From assembly GCF_024170165.1 (NCBI RefSeq), contig NZ_JALJXP010000001.1, positions 868,001-932,000 on the forward strand: DNA of 64,000 nt, read 5' to 3'. A model generated the notes under the pieces. The model was not told where the DNA came from, searched no databases, and saw only the letters and a program-made list of their open reading frames with translations. Numbering within the stretch: position 1 is the stretch's first letter; every line of letters starts with the position of its first letter. The DNA comes from Pseudomonas nitroreducens. GTDB lineage: Bacteria; Pseudomonadota; Gammaproteobacteria; Pseudomonadales; Pseudomonadaceae. Below, piece by piece: positions 25,494 to 35,457 of the stretch. The position numbers and the translations under genes are program-made.

Positions 25494-25660
25494 CGAAGAT
25501 ATCCCTGTCTGGCGGGCAGCACGCGGCGGGGCGCGAGAGCGGCCAGCCTAGCGGCTTGTATTAGCTTTGTCAGGCGCAGGCGTGCCGGGTTCAACCGGGG
25601 TTGCTGTAAGGTATGCCGGCCATTTGCTTTGACCCGAGTGAAATCCATGGTGCTGTCGGC

Positions 25661-28072
25661 ATGAGACGTCTGTTCTGGAAAGCCTGCCTGGCCTGGCTCT
25701 GCTGCCTGCCGTTGCTGGCCGTGGCGGAAACCGCTGCGCCCCCCCTGACCCTGGATCAAGCGCAACTGGCCTGGCTTGCCGAGCATCCGCAGCTACGTGT
25801 TGGCGCCGTGCTCGAAGCGCCTTATGTCCAGCAGGATCGCCGCCTGCAGCAGCTATCCGGGGCCAACGTCGAGCTGCTGGAGTGGCTGGCCAAGGCCCTG
25901 CACGTGAGCCTGGAGTGGCGCACCTATCCGGATCAGGCGGCACTGGAGAAGGCAGTGCGCGCCGGGGAAATCGATCTCGCGCCCGGTGTCAGCCAGACAC
26001 CGGCAACCCTGCGCGACTGGCTGTTCTCCGACCCTTACCTGCGCGTGCCGCGCCTGGTCGTGGGCGATCGCCGCAGCGGCACCTCGGTGGAGCTGGACAC
26101 CCTTGGTGATGGCGAATCCGTCTCCGTGCGCGGCCCCGGCCCGGTGGTGGACTACCTGCGCGGCACCTACTCGGGGCTGACCCTGCAAATCGTCGACAGC
26201 GACCGCGAAGTGCTGCGCAAGGTGCTCGGCCGCGAAGCCAACTATGCAGTGATCGACGAGGCGCAACTGGCGCGCCTGACCCGCGAAACCGAATTCACCG
26301 GCCTGCTGGTGGTGGCCGACATCGGCTATCCGCAACTGCTGCGCGTGGCAACCCGCCGTGGCCTGCCGGAGCTGGCGGGCATCATCGATGCGGCATTGCG
26401 CGCGGTACCGGCCAAGGACCTCGACCAGCTCCACGAGCGCTGGCTGCAACCGACCTACCCGCGCCTGGGTTCGTCTCCCGGCTTCTGGCAGAACCTCTGC
26501 ATCCTGCTCGGCCTGCTGTTGCTGTTTGCGGTCGCTGCGCTGCTACTGCTGCGCCGCCAGCACCGCGCGCTGGAGTCGCGTCTGCTCGCCGCGCGTCGTG
26601 ATATCGAATTGCGCCAGGCGGCGGAGCAGGCCTTGCGCCTGACCCAGTTCGCCATCGACAGCAGCACGGTCGGCATCCTCTGGGTCAACTGGGACAGCCA
26701 CGTGCGCTACGCCAACCGCGCGGCCGAGGAGATGCTCGGCTACCTGCCGGGTGCCGTGGTGGACCGGCCGCTGTCTGACTTCGAACCGACGCTGAACATG
26801 GACCGCTGGCTCAACCTCTGGCGCCGCGCGCGCAATGCCGACGAGGCGCCGCTGAGCTTCGAGACCCGCTGCCTGCGCGCCGACGGTCAGTGGCTGCCGG
26901 CGGACGTTTCGCTGAGCTTCCTGCGCTTCGGCGATTCGGAATACCTGCTGGTGTTCCTCAACGACGTCACCGAGCGTCGTCGCGCCCGCGCCGCGCTGGA
27001 AGAAAGCGAAGCGCGCCTGCAGGGCATCGCCGCCAACGTGCCGGGACTGGTGTTCCGCCTGGAGCCCAACGCGCCGGACGACGACTCCGATTTCGCCTAC
27101 ATCAGCTTCATCACCGGTGGCAGCGAAACCTCGTTGGGCTACTCGCCCGGTTACCTGCGCGAGAGCGGCCTGGGCATCATGGGCCTGGTGCATCCATCCG
27201 AGCGCGAAAGTTACCTGGCCAGCCAGCTGGATGCGGTGGAAGGCCATCGCAACTGGCTGTGGCAGGGGCGCATCCTCACCCGTAGCCACGAGCCGCGCTG
27301 GGTCGATATCAAGGCCACGGTGCGGACCCTGGACGACGGTCGCCCGGCCTGGGACGGCGTGGTCTGGGACATCACCGAACACAAGCAGATCGAGCTGGAG
27401 CTGCAGGATTCCCGTGCGCAACTGCGCGAGCTGTCGGCACACCTGGAGAGCGTGCGGGAGGAGGAGAAGGCGCGCATCGCCCGCGAAGTGCACGATGAAC
27501 TGGGCCAGGTGCTCACCGTGCTCAAGCTGGAAACCTCCATGTGCGAACTGGCCTATGCCGAGCTGGACAGTGGCCTGCGCGAGCGTCTGGACAACATGAA
27601 GCGCCTGATCGCCCAGCTGTTCCAGCTGGTGCGCGACGTGGCCACTGCGCTGCGCCCGCCGATCCTCGATGCCGGCATCGGTTCGGCGCTGGAGTGGCAG
27701 GCGCGGCGCTTCGAATCACGCACGCAGATTCCCTGCCTGGTGCAGGTGCCGGAGAACCCGCCGGAGCTCTCCGACGCCAAGGCCATCGGGCTGTTCCGTA
27801 TCCTCCAGGAGGCGCTGACCAATGTCATGCGGCATGCCCAGGCGCATACTGTGGAATTGCAGCTGAGCGTCGAAGGGCGCGAGCTGTGCCTGCGCATCGC
27901 CGATGACGGCGTGGGCTTCGATCCGCTCGCCACACGCCAGGGCGTGTCCTTCGGCCTGGTCGGCATGCGCGAGCGAGTGCTGATGTTCGGCGGCACCCTG
28001 CAGATCGACAGCCAGCCCGGAGAGGGCACCACGCTGTGGATCCGTGTGCCATTGCGGTCCCGAAGCGCGTGA
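25661..28072 (+). CDS. agtS: Hybrid-input sensor histidine kinase AgtS-like (SBP-PAS-PAS-HisKA_3)
   Basis: 803 aa from the ATG at 25661. Signal/anchor MRRLFWKACLAWLCCLPLLA, a periplasmic solute-binding-like domain (about 35-280), a membrane helix (FWQNLCILLGLLLLFAVAAL), two PAS domains (about 325-445 and 460-585), then a HisKA_3 domain with IAREVHDELGQ (H611) and a HATPase (NVMRHAQA, IADDGVGFDP). The domain order implies that it binds a small ligand in the periplasm. P. aeruginosa AgtSR controls 4-aminobutyrate and 5-aminovalerate uptake. The assignment rests on synteny and domains. Confidence 0.88.
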   Translation: MRRLFWKACLAWLCCLPLLAVAETAAPPLTLDQAQLAWLAEHPQLRVGAVLEAPYVQQDRRLQQLSGANVELLEWLAKALHVSLEWRTYPDQAALEKAVRAGEIDLAPGVSQTPATLRDWLFSDPYLRVPRLVVGDRRSGTSVELDTLGDGESVSVRGPGPVVDYLRGTYSGLTLQIVDSDREVLRKVLGREANYAVIDEAQLARLTRETEFTGLLVVADIGYPQLLRVATRRGLPELAGIIDAALRAVPAKDLDQLHERWLQPTYPRLGSSPGFWQNLCILLGLLLLFAVAALLLLRRQHRALESRLLAARRDIELRQAAEQALRLTQFAIDSSTVGILWVNWDSHVRYANRAAEEMLGYLPGAVVDRPLSDFEPTLNMDRWLNLWRRARNADEAPLSFETRCLRADGQWLPADVSLSFLRFGDSEYLLVFLNDVTERRRARAALEESEARLQGIAANVPGLVFRLEPNAPDDDSDFAYISFITGGSETSLGYSPGYLRESGLGIMGLVHPSERESYLASQLDAVEGHRNWLWQGRILTRSHEPRWVDIKATVRTLDDGRPAWDGVVWDITEHKQIELELQDSRAQLRELSAHLESVREEEKARIAREVHDELGQVLTVLKLETSMCELAYAELDSGLRERLDNMKRLIAQLFQLVRDVATALRPPILDAGIGSALEWQARRFESRTQIPCLVQVPENPPELSDAKAIGLFRILQEALTNVMRHAQAHTVELQLSVEGRELCLRIADDGVGFDPLATRQGVSFGLVGMRERVLMFGGTLQIDSQPGEGTTLWIRVPLRSRSA

Positions 28073-28123
28073 CCGGACGGAAACCATAACGACAATGACA
28101 AGCGTGGAACGGGAGGAGAGGCG

Positions 28124-28753
28124 GTGATTCGAGTGCTGGTGGCGGAAGACCATACGATCGTGCGCGAGGGCATCAAGCAGCTGATCGGCATGGCCAAGGA
28201 CCTGCAGGTGGTCGGCGAGGCAACCAACGGCGAGCAGTTGCTCGACACCCTGCGCCAGACGCCCTGCGAAGTGGTCCTGCTGGACATCTCCATGCCCGGC
28301 GTCAACGGCCTGGAGGCCATCCCGCGGATCCGCGCGCTGAACAACCCGCCAGCGATCCTCATGCTGTCGATGCACGACGAGGTGCAGATGGTCGCCCGTG
28401 CGCTGAAGGTCGGCGCCGCCGGCTATGCCACCAAGGACAGCGATCCGGCGCTGCTGCTCACGGCGATCCGCAAGGTCGCCAGCGGCGGCCGCTACATCGA
28501 CCCCGATCTTGCCGACCGCATGGTCTTCGAAGTCGGCCTCACGGATTCGCGCCCGCCCCACGCGCTGCTTTCCGAGCGCGAGTTCTCGGTGTTCGAACGC
28601 CTGGTGCACGGCGAGGGCGTCAACGAGATCGCCCAGCAACTGGCGGTCAGCAGCAAGACCATCAGCACCCACAAGGCGCGGCTGATGCAGAAACTCAACG
28701 CCAACTCGGTGGCGGATCTGGTGCGTTACGCCATGGAGCACAAGCTCGTCTGA
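28124..28753 (+). CDS. agtR: NarL/FixJ-family response regulator AgtR-like
   Basis: 209 aa from a GTG at 28124, preceded by GGAGGAGAG. Receiver domain with phospho-acceptor D54 (VVLLDISMPG), acidic pair near the N-terminus (VAEDH) and K104. C-terminal LuxR-type HTH (LSEREFSVFERLVHG, IAQQLAVSSKTISTHKARL). Partner of the preceding kinase, 51 bp downstream. In P. aeruginosa AgtR it activates the agt transporter and has been tied to peptidoglycan-fragment responses. Confidence 0.9.
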   Translation: MIRVLVAEDHTIVREGIKQLIGMAKDLQVVGEATNGEQLLDTLRQTPCEVVLLDISMPGVNGLEAIPRIRALNNPPAILMLSMHDEVQMVARALKVGAAGYATKDSDPALLLTAIRKVASGGRYIDPDLADRMVFEVGLTDSRPPHALLSEREFSVFERLVHGEGVNEIAQQLAVSSKTISTHKARLMQKLNANSVADLVRYAMEHKLV

Positions 28754-28917
28754 CCGACCCGCGCCGCGGGCTTGACCTGCGGCAGAGGGCTCGCTGAATT
28801 TTCCCTTCACTCTGTGCGACGTGTCCGATTTCTGTAACACACCGTCTATCTAGCGGGCGTGGAGCAGGGAATGATGGCCGGCTTCATGCAGTACGTCGTG
28901 ATAACAAGGAGAAGAAG

Positions 28918-29955
28918 ATGTTGCGAGCGGTAAGGGGAGGGCTGCTGTTCGGCCTGCTGGGGAGCGCTGCGATGCCGGCGCTGGCGGACTACGTCACGGT
29001 GATTTCCTTCGGTGGCGCCAACAAGCAGGCGCAGGAAGCGGCCTTCTACAAGCCGTTCAAGGAAGTGACCGGCAACGCCGTCGTGCACGGCTCCTACAAT
29101 GGCGACCTGGCCAAGCTCAAGCGCATGGTGGAAATCAGCCATGTGTCCTGGGACGTGGTGGAGGTCGAGGCCCCCGAGCTCGCGCGCGGCTGCGAGGAAG
29201 GGCTGTTCATGAAGCTCGATCCCAAGACCCTGGGCAACACCGCCGACTTCGTTCCCGGCGCGGTACAGCCGTGCGGCGTCGGCATCTTCGTCTGGACCAC
29301 GCTGCTGGCCTACAACCAGAGCAAGCTGCAGGGCACGCCCAGCAGCTGGGCGGATTTCTGGGACACGAAGAAATTCCCCGGCAAGCGCGGCCTGCGCTGG
29401 GGTGCCAAGTACAGTCTGGAATTTGCCCTGATGGCCGATGGCGTTGCGCCCAGGGACGTCTACAAGGTGCTTGCGACCAATGACGGCGTCGACCGCGCCT
29501 TCCGCAAGCTCGATGAGCTGAAGCCGAGCATCAACTGGTGGAAGTCCGGCCAGGACCCGGTGCGTGACCTCGCCGACGGCACCGTGGTGATGAGCTCCGC
29601 CTACAACGGTCGGATCGCCGCCGCGCAGGCCGAGCAGAAGGGCTTCCGCATGGTCTGGGCCGGCGGCATCTACGACTTCGATTTCTGGGCATTGCCCTCG
29701 GGCGTGTTCAAGAAGGAGCTGGCCGAACAGTTCGTCAACTTCGCCGGCCAGCCGCAGCAGCAGAAGGCCTTCGCCGAGAACATTTCCTACGGCCCGACCA
29801 ACCGCAAGGCCGTGGAACTGCTGGCGCCGGACGTGGCCGCCAACCTGCCTACCGCACCCCAGAACATCGCCAATGCCGTGGGCATGAACGTGGCGTTCTG
29901 GGCCGAGCATGGCGACGCGCTGGAGCAGCGTTTCCAGGCCTGGGCCAAGCGCTGA
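28918..29955 (+). CDS. ABC transporter periplasmic binding protein (PotD/PotF-like), first paralog
   Basis: 345 aa, starting MLRAVRGGLLFGLLGSAAMP after AAGGAGAAG, with signal cleavage near ALA. Type-2 periplasmic binding protein related to polyamine binding proteins (VISFGGANKQAQ, VSWDVVEVEAPELARGC, GKRGLRWGAKYSLEFALMAD). Two Cys (ARGCEEG and VQPCGVG) are conserved in the second paralog and may form a disulfide. It lies between the regulators and the ATPase gene and has its own 164-bp upstream region. The ligand is inferred to be an omega-amino acid. Confidence 0.88.
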   Translation: MLRAVRGGLLFGLLGSAAMPALADYVTVISFGGANKQAQEAAFYKPFKEVTGNAVVHGSYNGDLAKLKRMVEISHVSWDVVEVEAPELARGCEEGLFMKLDPKTLGNTADFVPGAVQPCGVGIFVWTTLLAYNQSKLQGTPSSWADFWDTKKFPGKRGLRWGAKYSLEFALMADGVAPRDVYKVLATNDGVDRAFRKLDELKPSINWWKSGQDPVRDLADGTVVMSSAYNGRIAAAQAEQKGFRMVWAGGIYDFDFWALPSGVFKKELAEQFVNFAGQPQQQKAFAENISYGPTNRKAVELLAPDVAANLPTAPQNIANAVGMNVAFWAEHGDALEQRFQAWAKR

Positions 29956-30011
29956 GGCGATTTTCCGGGCCCGCTGCGCGGCGGCGGGCCTGACATCTCA
30001 AATCGCCACCT

Positions 30012-30033
30012 TTTGTAGGGCGCGCCCTACAAA
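30012..30033. promoter_or_regulatory. 22-bp perfect palindrome upstream of the ABC ATPase gene
   Basis: Half-site TTTGTAGGGCG followed by its exact complement, with no spacer, in the 188-bp gap between the first binding protein and the ATPase gene. It could be an operator for AgtR or another dimeric regulator, a REP-type fragment, or an RNA hairpin. The sequence alone does not decide. Confidence 0.5.
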
Positions 30034-30143
30034 GCATCCTCTCTAAGCCTTATAGCAATCTCTCATACCGCCCGATTTGCGCGCCGGTCCAGCTTCTCTA
30101 GGCTTGAGATCAACGGCATTAACAAAAAAACAAAGGTGCGGTG

Positions 30144-31253
30144 ATGGCCGAGAATCAGGCAAACGATGTGCTGGTGAGTTTCCGTGGCGTGCAGAAGAGC
30201 TACGACGGCGAATCCCTCATCGTGAAGGACCTCAATCTGGACATTCGCAAAGGCGAATTCCTGACGCTGCTGGGGCCTTCCGGTTCCGGCAAGACCACCA
30301 GCCTGATGATGCTGGCCGGTTTCGAAACTCCTACCGCCGGTGAAATCCAGCTCGCCGGCCGCGCCATCAACAACGTCCCCCCGCACAAGCGCGACATCGG
30401 CATGGTGTTCCAGAACTATGCGCTGTTCCCGCACATGACGGTGGCCGAGAACCTGGCCTTCCCGCTCTCCGTGCGCGGCATGAGCAAGACCGACGTGAGC
30501 GAGCGGGTGAAGCGCGCACTGTCCATGGTCCAGCTCGACACCTTTGCCGGTCGCTACCCCGCCCAGCTCTCCGGTGGCCAGCAGCAGCGTGTGGCCCTGG
30601 CCCGTGCGCTGGTCTTCGAGCCGCAGCTGGTGCTGATGGACGAACCCCTGGGTGCGCTCGACAAGCAGCTGCGCGAGCACATGCAGATGGAGATCAAGCA
30701 CATCCACCAGCGCCTGGGCGTGACCGTGGTCTACGTGACCCACGACCAGGGCGAAGCCCTGACCATGTCCGACCGCGTGGCGGTATTCCACCAGGGCGAG
30801 ATCCAGCAGATCGCCCCGCCGGCGGAACTCTACGAACACCCGCGCAACTCCTTCGTCGCCAACTTCATCGGCGAGAACAACCGCATCGCCGGCCAGCTCC
30901 AGGCCCGCGATGGCGAGCGCTGCACCGTGGGCCTGGCCCGTGGCGAGAAGGTCGAGGCGCTGGCAGTCAACGTCGGCAACGTCGGCGATACCGTCAGCCT
31001 GTCGATCCGCCCCGAGCGCGTGCGCCTGAACGGCCACAGCGAAAACTGCGCGAACCGCTTCTCCGGCCGCGTTGCCGAGTTCATCTACCTGGGTGACCAC
31101 GTGCGCATTCGCCTGGAGGTCTGCGGCCGTACCGATTTCTTCGTCAAACAGCCGATCGCCGAGCTCGATCCTGCGCTCAGTGTCGGTGACGTGGTACCGC
31201 TGGGCTGGGAAGTCGAGCACGTCCGCGCGCTCGACCCGCTGTCCGCGGCGTAA
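30144..31253 (+). CDS. agtA: ABC transporter ATP-binding protein (PotA-like)
   Basis: 369 aa from the ATG at 30144. A GTG one codon earlier is possible. Walker [16 protein letters not shown]-loop [10 protein letters not shown], signature [15 protein letters not shown], Walker [13 protein letters not shown] and H-loop [10 protein letters not shown]-terminal TOBE/OB regulatory domain (about 280-365), as in spermidine/putrescine importers. First gene of the four-gene importer. The symbol follows the P. aeruginosa agtABCD order from memory. Confidence 0.9.
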   Translation: MAENQANDVLVSFRGVQKSYDGESLIVKDLNLDIRKGEFLTLLGPSGSGKTTSLMMLAGFETPTAGEIQLAGRAINNVPPHKRDIGMVFQNYALFPHMTVAENLAFPLSVRGMSKTDVSERVKRALSMVQLDTFAGRYPAQLSGGQQQRVALARALVFEPQLVLMDEPLGALDKQLREHMQMEIKHIHQRLGVTVVYVTHDQGEALTMSDRVAVFHQGEIQQIAPPAELYEHPRNSFVANFIGENNRIAGQLQARDGERCTVGLARGEKVEALAVNVGNVGDTVSLSIRPERVRLNGHSENCANRFSGRVAEFIYLGDHVRIRLEVCGRTDFFVKQPIAELDPALSVGDVVPLGWEVEHVRALDPLSAA

Positions 31254-31321
31254 CAGCGCGGCCCGGCCACTCCCGGACGCATCCAAGAAAAACAAACCTG
31301 CACACTGTGGAGACAACAATA

Positions 31322-32371
31322 ATGTCGAAGTCCTTGAAAGCATCGGGGCTCAAACTCGCAGCGCTGACTCTGGGCGTGGCCTTCGCGGCCCAGTCCATGG
31401 CCGCTACCGACCTGACCGTGGTGTCCTTCGGCGGCGCCAACAAGAACGCCCAGGTGAAGGCGTTCTACGGCCCTTACGAGAAGAGCACCGGCAACAAGAT
31501 CGTCGCCGGCGAGTACAACGGCGAGATGGCCAAGGTGAAGGCCATGGTCGACACCAACAGCGTCTCCTGGGACCTGGTGGAAGTCGAGTCGCCGGAACTG
31601 GCCCGTGGCTGTGATGAAGGCCTGTTCGAAACCATCGACCCGGCCATCCTCGGCAAGGCCGAAGACTACGTACCGGGCGCCGTCAGCAACTGCGGCGTGG
31701 GCTTCTTCGTCTGGTCCACCGTGCTGGCCTACAACGCCGACAAGCTGAAGACCGCACCGACCAGCTGGGCCGACTTCTGGGACACCAGCAAATTCCCGGG
31801 CAAGCGCGGCCTGCGCAAGGGCGCCAAGTACACCCTGGAATTCGCCCTGATGGCCGACGGCGTTGCGCCCAAGGACGTCTACAAGGTGCTGGCGACCAAA
31901 GAGGGCCAGGACCGCGCCTTCAAGAAGCTCGACCAGATCAAGCCCAACATCCAGTGGTGGGAAGCCGGCGCCCAGCCGCCGCAGTACCTCGCCTCCGGTG
32001 ACGTGGTCATGAGCTCCGCCTACAACGGCCGCATCGCTGCCGTGCAGAAAGAGAGCAACCTGAAGATCGTCTGGAACGGCGGCATCTACGACTTCGACGC
32101 CTGGGCCATCCCGAAGGGCGCCAAGAAGGTCGACGAGAGCCTCAAGTTCATCGCCTTCTCGGTTCAACCCGAGCAGCAGAAGACCTACTCCGAGAACATC
32201 GCCTACGGCCCGGTCAACAAGAACGCCGTACCGCTGCTGAGCAAGGAGCTGCTGAAGGACATGCCGACCACCCCGGAAAACATGCAGGGCCAGGTGGGCA
32301 TGGACGTGACCTTCTGGGCTGACTACGGCGAGCAGCTGGAACAGCGCTTCAACGCCTGGGCCGCCAAGTAA
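31322..32371 (+). CDS. agtB: ABC transporter periplasmic binding protein (PotD/PotF-like), second paralog
   Basis: 349 aa from the ATG at 31322. Signal peptide up to SMAA. Closely similar along its length to the first binding protein (VVSFGGANKNAQ, VSWDLVEVESPELARGC, GKRGLRKGAKYTLEFALMAD), with the two Cys conserved. Located inside the importer operon between the ATPase and the first permease, so it is probably the main receptor. The ligand is inferred as 4-aminobutyrate/5-aminovalerate from agt synteny. Confidence 0.88.
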   Translation: MSKSLKASGLKLAALTLGVAFAAQSMAATDLTVVSFGGANKNAQVKAFYGPYEKSTGNKIVAGEYNGEMAKVKAMVDTNSVSWDLVEVESPELARGCDEGLFETIDPAILGKAEDYVPGAVSNCGVGFFVWSTVLAYNADKLKTAPTSWADFWDTSKFPGKRGLRKGAKYTLEFALMADGVAPKDVYKVLATKEGQDRAFKKLDQIKPNIQWWEAGAQPPQYLASGDVVMSSAYNGRIAAVQKESNLKIVWNGGIYDFDAWAIPKGAKKVDESLKFIAFSVQPEQQKTYSENIAYGPVNKNAVPLLSKELLKDMPTTPENMQGQVGMDVTFWADYGEQLEQRFNAWAAK

Positions 32372-32499
32372 GCAAGCCCATACCACCGCCACGGCCGCCC
32401 GGACCGTGGCGGACCGGAGCCGCCGCTCCCCCTCGCGACGGCTCCTCCTGACACCACACCTTGGCCGCTTTCGGGCGGCCCGTTTTACCGGAGTTCGCT

Positions 32500-33747
32500 A
32501 TGGCCACCGCTGTGTCGATGAACGAGGTCGCCGGCCCCACCCTCAAGCAGCGCCTGGCGCGCGCGGAGCGGATGAACCGCCTGAAGTCGCAGGCGCTGGT
32601 CCTGCCCCTGCTGGTCTTCCTCCTGCTGACCTTCCTCGTGCCCATCGCGGCACTGCTCTACAAGAGCGTGAACAACCCCGAGGTCGTCGGTGCGCTGCCG
32701 CTGACCGTCAACGCCATTTCCGAATGGGACGGCAAGTCGCTGCCTTCGGATGCGGTGTACAAGGCGCTGAGCGACGACCTGGTCGCCGCGCGCAAGAACC
32801 AGACCATCGGTGACCTGTCCAAGCGCCTGAACATGGAGCTGGCGGGCTACCGCAGCCTGCTGTCCAAGACCGCCCGCGCGCTGCCGTTCAAGGAGCAGCC
32901 GGCGTCGTACAAGGACGCAATGGAAGGCCTCGACGAGCGCTGGGGCGACCCGGCCTACTGGCAGGCGATCCGTCGCAACGCCAGCTCTGTCACGCCGTAT
33001 TACCTGCTGGCGGCGCTCGATCACCGCATCGATGACCTGGGCGAAATCGCCCGCGCCACGCCCGACCAGTCGATCTACCTGGACATCTTCGCCCGCACCT
33101 TCTGGATGGGCGCGGTGATCACCCTGATCTGCCTGGCGCTGGCCTACCCGCTGGCCTACCTGCTGGCGATTCTGCCGACCCGCAAGTCCAACCTGCTGAT
33201 GATCATGGTGCTGCTGCCGTTCTGGACCTCGATCCTGGTGCGCGTCGCCGCGTGGATCGTGCTGTTGCAGTCGGGCGGCCTGATCAACGGCGCGCTGCTG
33301 AAGATGGGCCTGATCGACCAGCCGCTGCAGCTGGTGTTCAACCGCACCGGCGTGTACATCTCCATGGTCCACATCATGCTGCCGTTCATGATCCTGCCGA
33401 TCTACAGCGTGATGAAGGGGATTTCCCCCAGCTACATGCGTGCCGCGATCTCGCTGGGCTGTCATCCGTTCTCGAGCTTCTGGAAGGTCTATTTCCCGCA
33501 GACCGTGGCCGGCGTCGGCGCGGGCTGCCTGCTGGTGTTCATCCTGTCGATCGGCTACTACATCACCCCGGCGCTGCTGGGCAGCCCGAACGACCAGATG
33601 GTCAGCTACTTCGTCGCCTTCTATACCAACACCACCATCAACTGGGGTATGGCCACGGCCCTGGGCGGCCTGCTGCTGTTCGCCACCCTGGTGCTCTACG
33701 TGATCTATGGCTGGCTGGTGGGCGCGAGCCGCCTGCGCCTGGGCTGA
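32500..33747 (+). CDS. agtC: ABC transporter permease (PotB-like) with large periplasmic insert
   Basis: 415 aa from the ATG at 32500, preceded by GGAG. The first membrane helix is near residues 33-55 (VLPLLVFLLLTFLVPIAAL). A hydrophilic stretch of about 135 residues (56-190) follows, and then the usual permease core (RTFWMGAVITLICLALAYPL, EAA-like SLGCHPFSSFWKVYFP, GYYITPALLG). PotB proteins normally have only a short first loop. Pairs with the next gene. Confidence 0.88.
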   Translation: MATAVSMNEVAGPTLKQRLARAERMNRLKSQALVLPLLVFLLLTFLVPIAALLYKSVNNPEVVGALPLTVNAISEWDGKSLPSDAVYKALSDDLVAARKNQTIGDLSKRLNMELAGYRSLLSKTARALPFKEQPASYKDAMEGLDERWGDPAYWQAIRRNASSVTPYYLLAALDHRIDDLGEIARATPDQSIYLDIFARTFWMGAVITLICLALAYPLAYLLAILPTRKSNLLMIMVLLPFWTSILVRVAAWIVLLQSGGLINGALLKMGLIDQPLQLVFNRTGVYISMVHIMLPFMILPIYSVMKGISPSYMRAAISLGCHPFSSFWKVYFPQTVAGVGAGCLLVFILSIGYYITPALLGSPNDQMVSYFVAFYTNTTINWGMATALGGLLLFATLVLYVIYGWLVGASRLRLG

Positions 33748-33765
33748 TGTGAGGAGAACAAGAAG

Positions 33766-34593
33766 ATGCTGAGCCCGTACATGTCCCCGGTCGAGCGCGT
33801 GTGGTTCTACACCCTGCGCATCCTCTGCGGCCTGATCCTGCTGTTCCTGGTGCTGCCGGTACTGGTCATCGTGCCGCTGTCGTTCAACTCCGGCACCTTC
33901 CTGGTCTACCCGCTGCAGGGTTTCTCCCTGCGCTGGTACGCCGACTTCTTCAACTCCGCCGAGTGGATGCGTGCGCTGACCAACAGCATCATCGTCGCCC
34001 CGGCGGCCACCGTGCTGGCCATGGTCTTCGGTACCCTGGCGTCGATCGGCCTGACCCGCGGCGAGTTCCGCGGCAAGGCACTGGTCATGAGCCTGGTGAT
34101 CTCGCCGATGGTCGTGCCGGTGGTGATCATCGGTGTAGCCAGCTACCTGTTCTTCGCGCCGCTGGGCCTGGGCAACAGCTACATCTCGCTGATCATCGTC
34201 CACGCGGTGCTCGGTGTGCCCTTCGTCATCATCACCGTGTCGGCGACCCTGCAGGGCTTCAACTACAACCTGGTGCGCGCCGCCGCCAGCCTGGGCGCGC
34301 CGCCGGTACTGACCTTCTTCAAGGTCACCCTGCCGCTGATCGCTCCCGGTGTGATTTCCGGCGCGCTGTTCGCCTTCGCCACCTCCTTCGATGAAGTGGT
34401 GGTGACCCTGTTCCTCGCCGGCCCCGAGCAGGCCACCCTGCCGCGCCAGATGTTCAGCGGTATCCGCGAGAACCTCAGCCCGACCATCGCCGCCGCGGCG
34501 ACCCTGCTGATCGGCTTCTCCGTCGTGCTCCTGCTGACCCTCGAGTGGCTGCGCGGCCGCAGCGAGAAACTGCGTACCGCACCGACCTCCTGA
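33766..34593 (+). CDS. agtD: ABC transporter permease (PotC-like)
   Basis: 275 aa, starting MLSPYMSPVERVWFYTLRIL after GAGGAG, 18 bp after the previous permease. Six predicted membrane helices. The EAA loop AAASLGAPPVLTFFKVTLPLIAPG contacts the ATPase. Last gene of the importer, followed by a two-tier hairpin terminator. Confidence 0.9.
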   Translation: MLSPYMSPVERVWFYTLRILCGLILLFLVLPVLVIVPLSFNSGTFLVYPLQGFSLRWYADFFNSAEWMRALTNSIIVAPAATVLAMVFGTLASIGLTRGEFRGKALVMSLVISPMVVPVVIIGVASYLFFAPLGLGNSYISLIIVHAVLGVPFVIITVSATLQGFNYNLVRAAASLGAPPVLTFFKVTLPLIAPGVISGALFAFATSFDEVVVTLFLAGPEQATLPRQMFSGIRENLSPTIAAAATLLIGFSVVLLLTLEWLRGRSEKLRTAPTS

Positions 34594-34604
34594 TTCACAG
34601 TGTT

Positions 34605-34665
34605 TCGCGGACGGTTGCGTCCCTGTGCTCACCCACAGGGACGGGATTGATCCGCGATTTTTTTT
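34605..34665 (+). terminator. Terminator after the agt importer
   Basis: Nested hairpins: outer arms TCGCGGA and TCCGCGA, inner arms GTCCCTGTG and CACAGGGAC, then a run of eight T. It starts 11 bp after the last importer gene. Confidence 0.8.
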
Positions 34666-34782
34666 GCCCGCTTCTCACTGCAGTTCCGCACTTTTCGCAT
34701 CGACTATCGGCCTAATCCCCTTCGAGCCGTCCGAGCGGCTACAATGCGCGCCATCCGTGATTTCCGCCCACAGAGGTGCGCC

Positions 34783-35457
34783 ATGCAACCCTACGCCATC
34801 GCTCCGTCGATCCTTTCCGCCGACTTCGCCCGCCTGGGTGAGGATGTGGACAAGGTGCTCGCTGCCGGTGCCGACATCGTTCACTTCGACGTGATGGACA
34901 ACCACTACGTGCCGAACCTGACCATCGGCCCGATGGTCTGCACGGCCCTGCGCAAGTACGGTGTCACCGCGCCTATCGACGTGCACCTGATGGTGTCCCC
35001 GGTGGACCGCATCATCGGCGACTTCATCGAAGCCGGCGCCACCTACATCACCTTCCACCCGGAAGCCTCGCAGCACATCGACCGTTCCCTGCAACTGATC
35101 AAGGACGGCGGCTGCAAGGCCGGCCTGGTGTTCAACCCGGCCACCTCGCTGGATGCGCTCAAGTACGTGATGGACAAGATCGACATGGTCCTGCTGATGA
35201 GCGTGAACCCCGGCTTCGGCGGGCAGAAATTCATCCCCGGCACCCTCGACAAGCTGCGCGAAGCCCGCGCGCTGATCGACGCGTCCGGCCGCGATATCCG
35301 CCTGGAGATCGACGGCGGAGTGAACGTGAAGAACATCCGCGAGATCGCCGAAGCGGGCGCCGACACCTTCGTCGCCGGCTCCGCCATCTTCAATGCACCG
35401 GACTACGCCGAGGTCATCCGCGCCATGCACGCTGAGCTGGCGCAGGCGCGCAAGTGA
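34783..35457 (+). CDS. rpe: Ribulose-phosphate 3-epimerase
   Basis: Interconverts ribulose-5-phosphate and xylulose-5-phosphate. 224 aa from the ATG at 34783 ([20 protein letters not shown]), preceded by AGAGGTG. Motifs: [43 protein letters not shown] and EIDGGVN. Overlaps the gph start (TGATG). The rpe-gph-trpE order is standard in Pseudomonas. Confidence 0.97.
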   Translation: MQPYAIAPSILSADFARLGEDVDKVLAAGADIVHFDVMDNHYVPNLTIGPMVCTALRKYGVTAPIDVHLMVSPVDRIIGDFIEAGATYITFHPEASQHIDRSLQLIKDGGCKAGLVFNPATSLDALKYVMDKIDMVLLMSVNPGFGGQKFIPGTLDKLREARALIDASGRDIRLEIDGGVNVKNIREIAEAGADTFVAGSAIFNAPDYAEVIRAMHAELAQARK

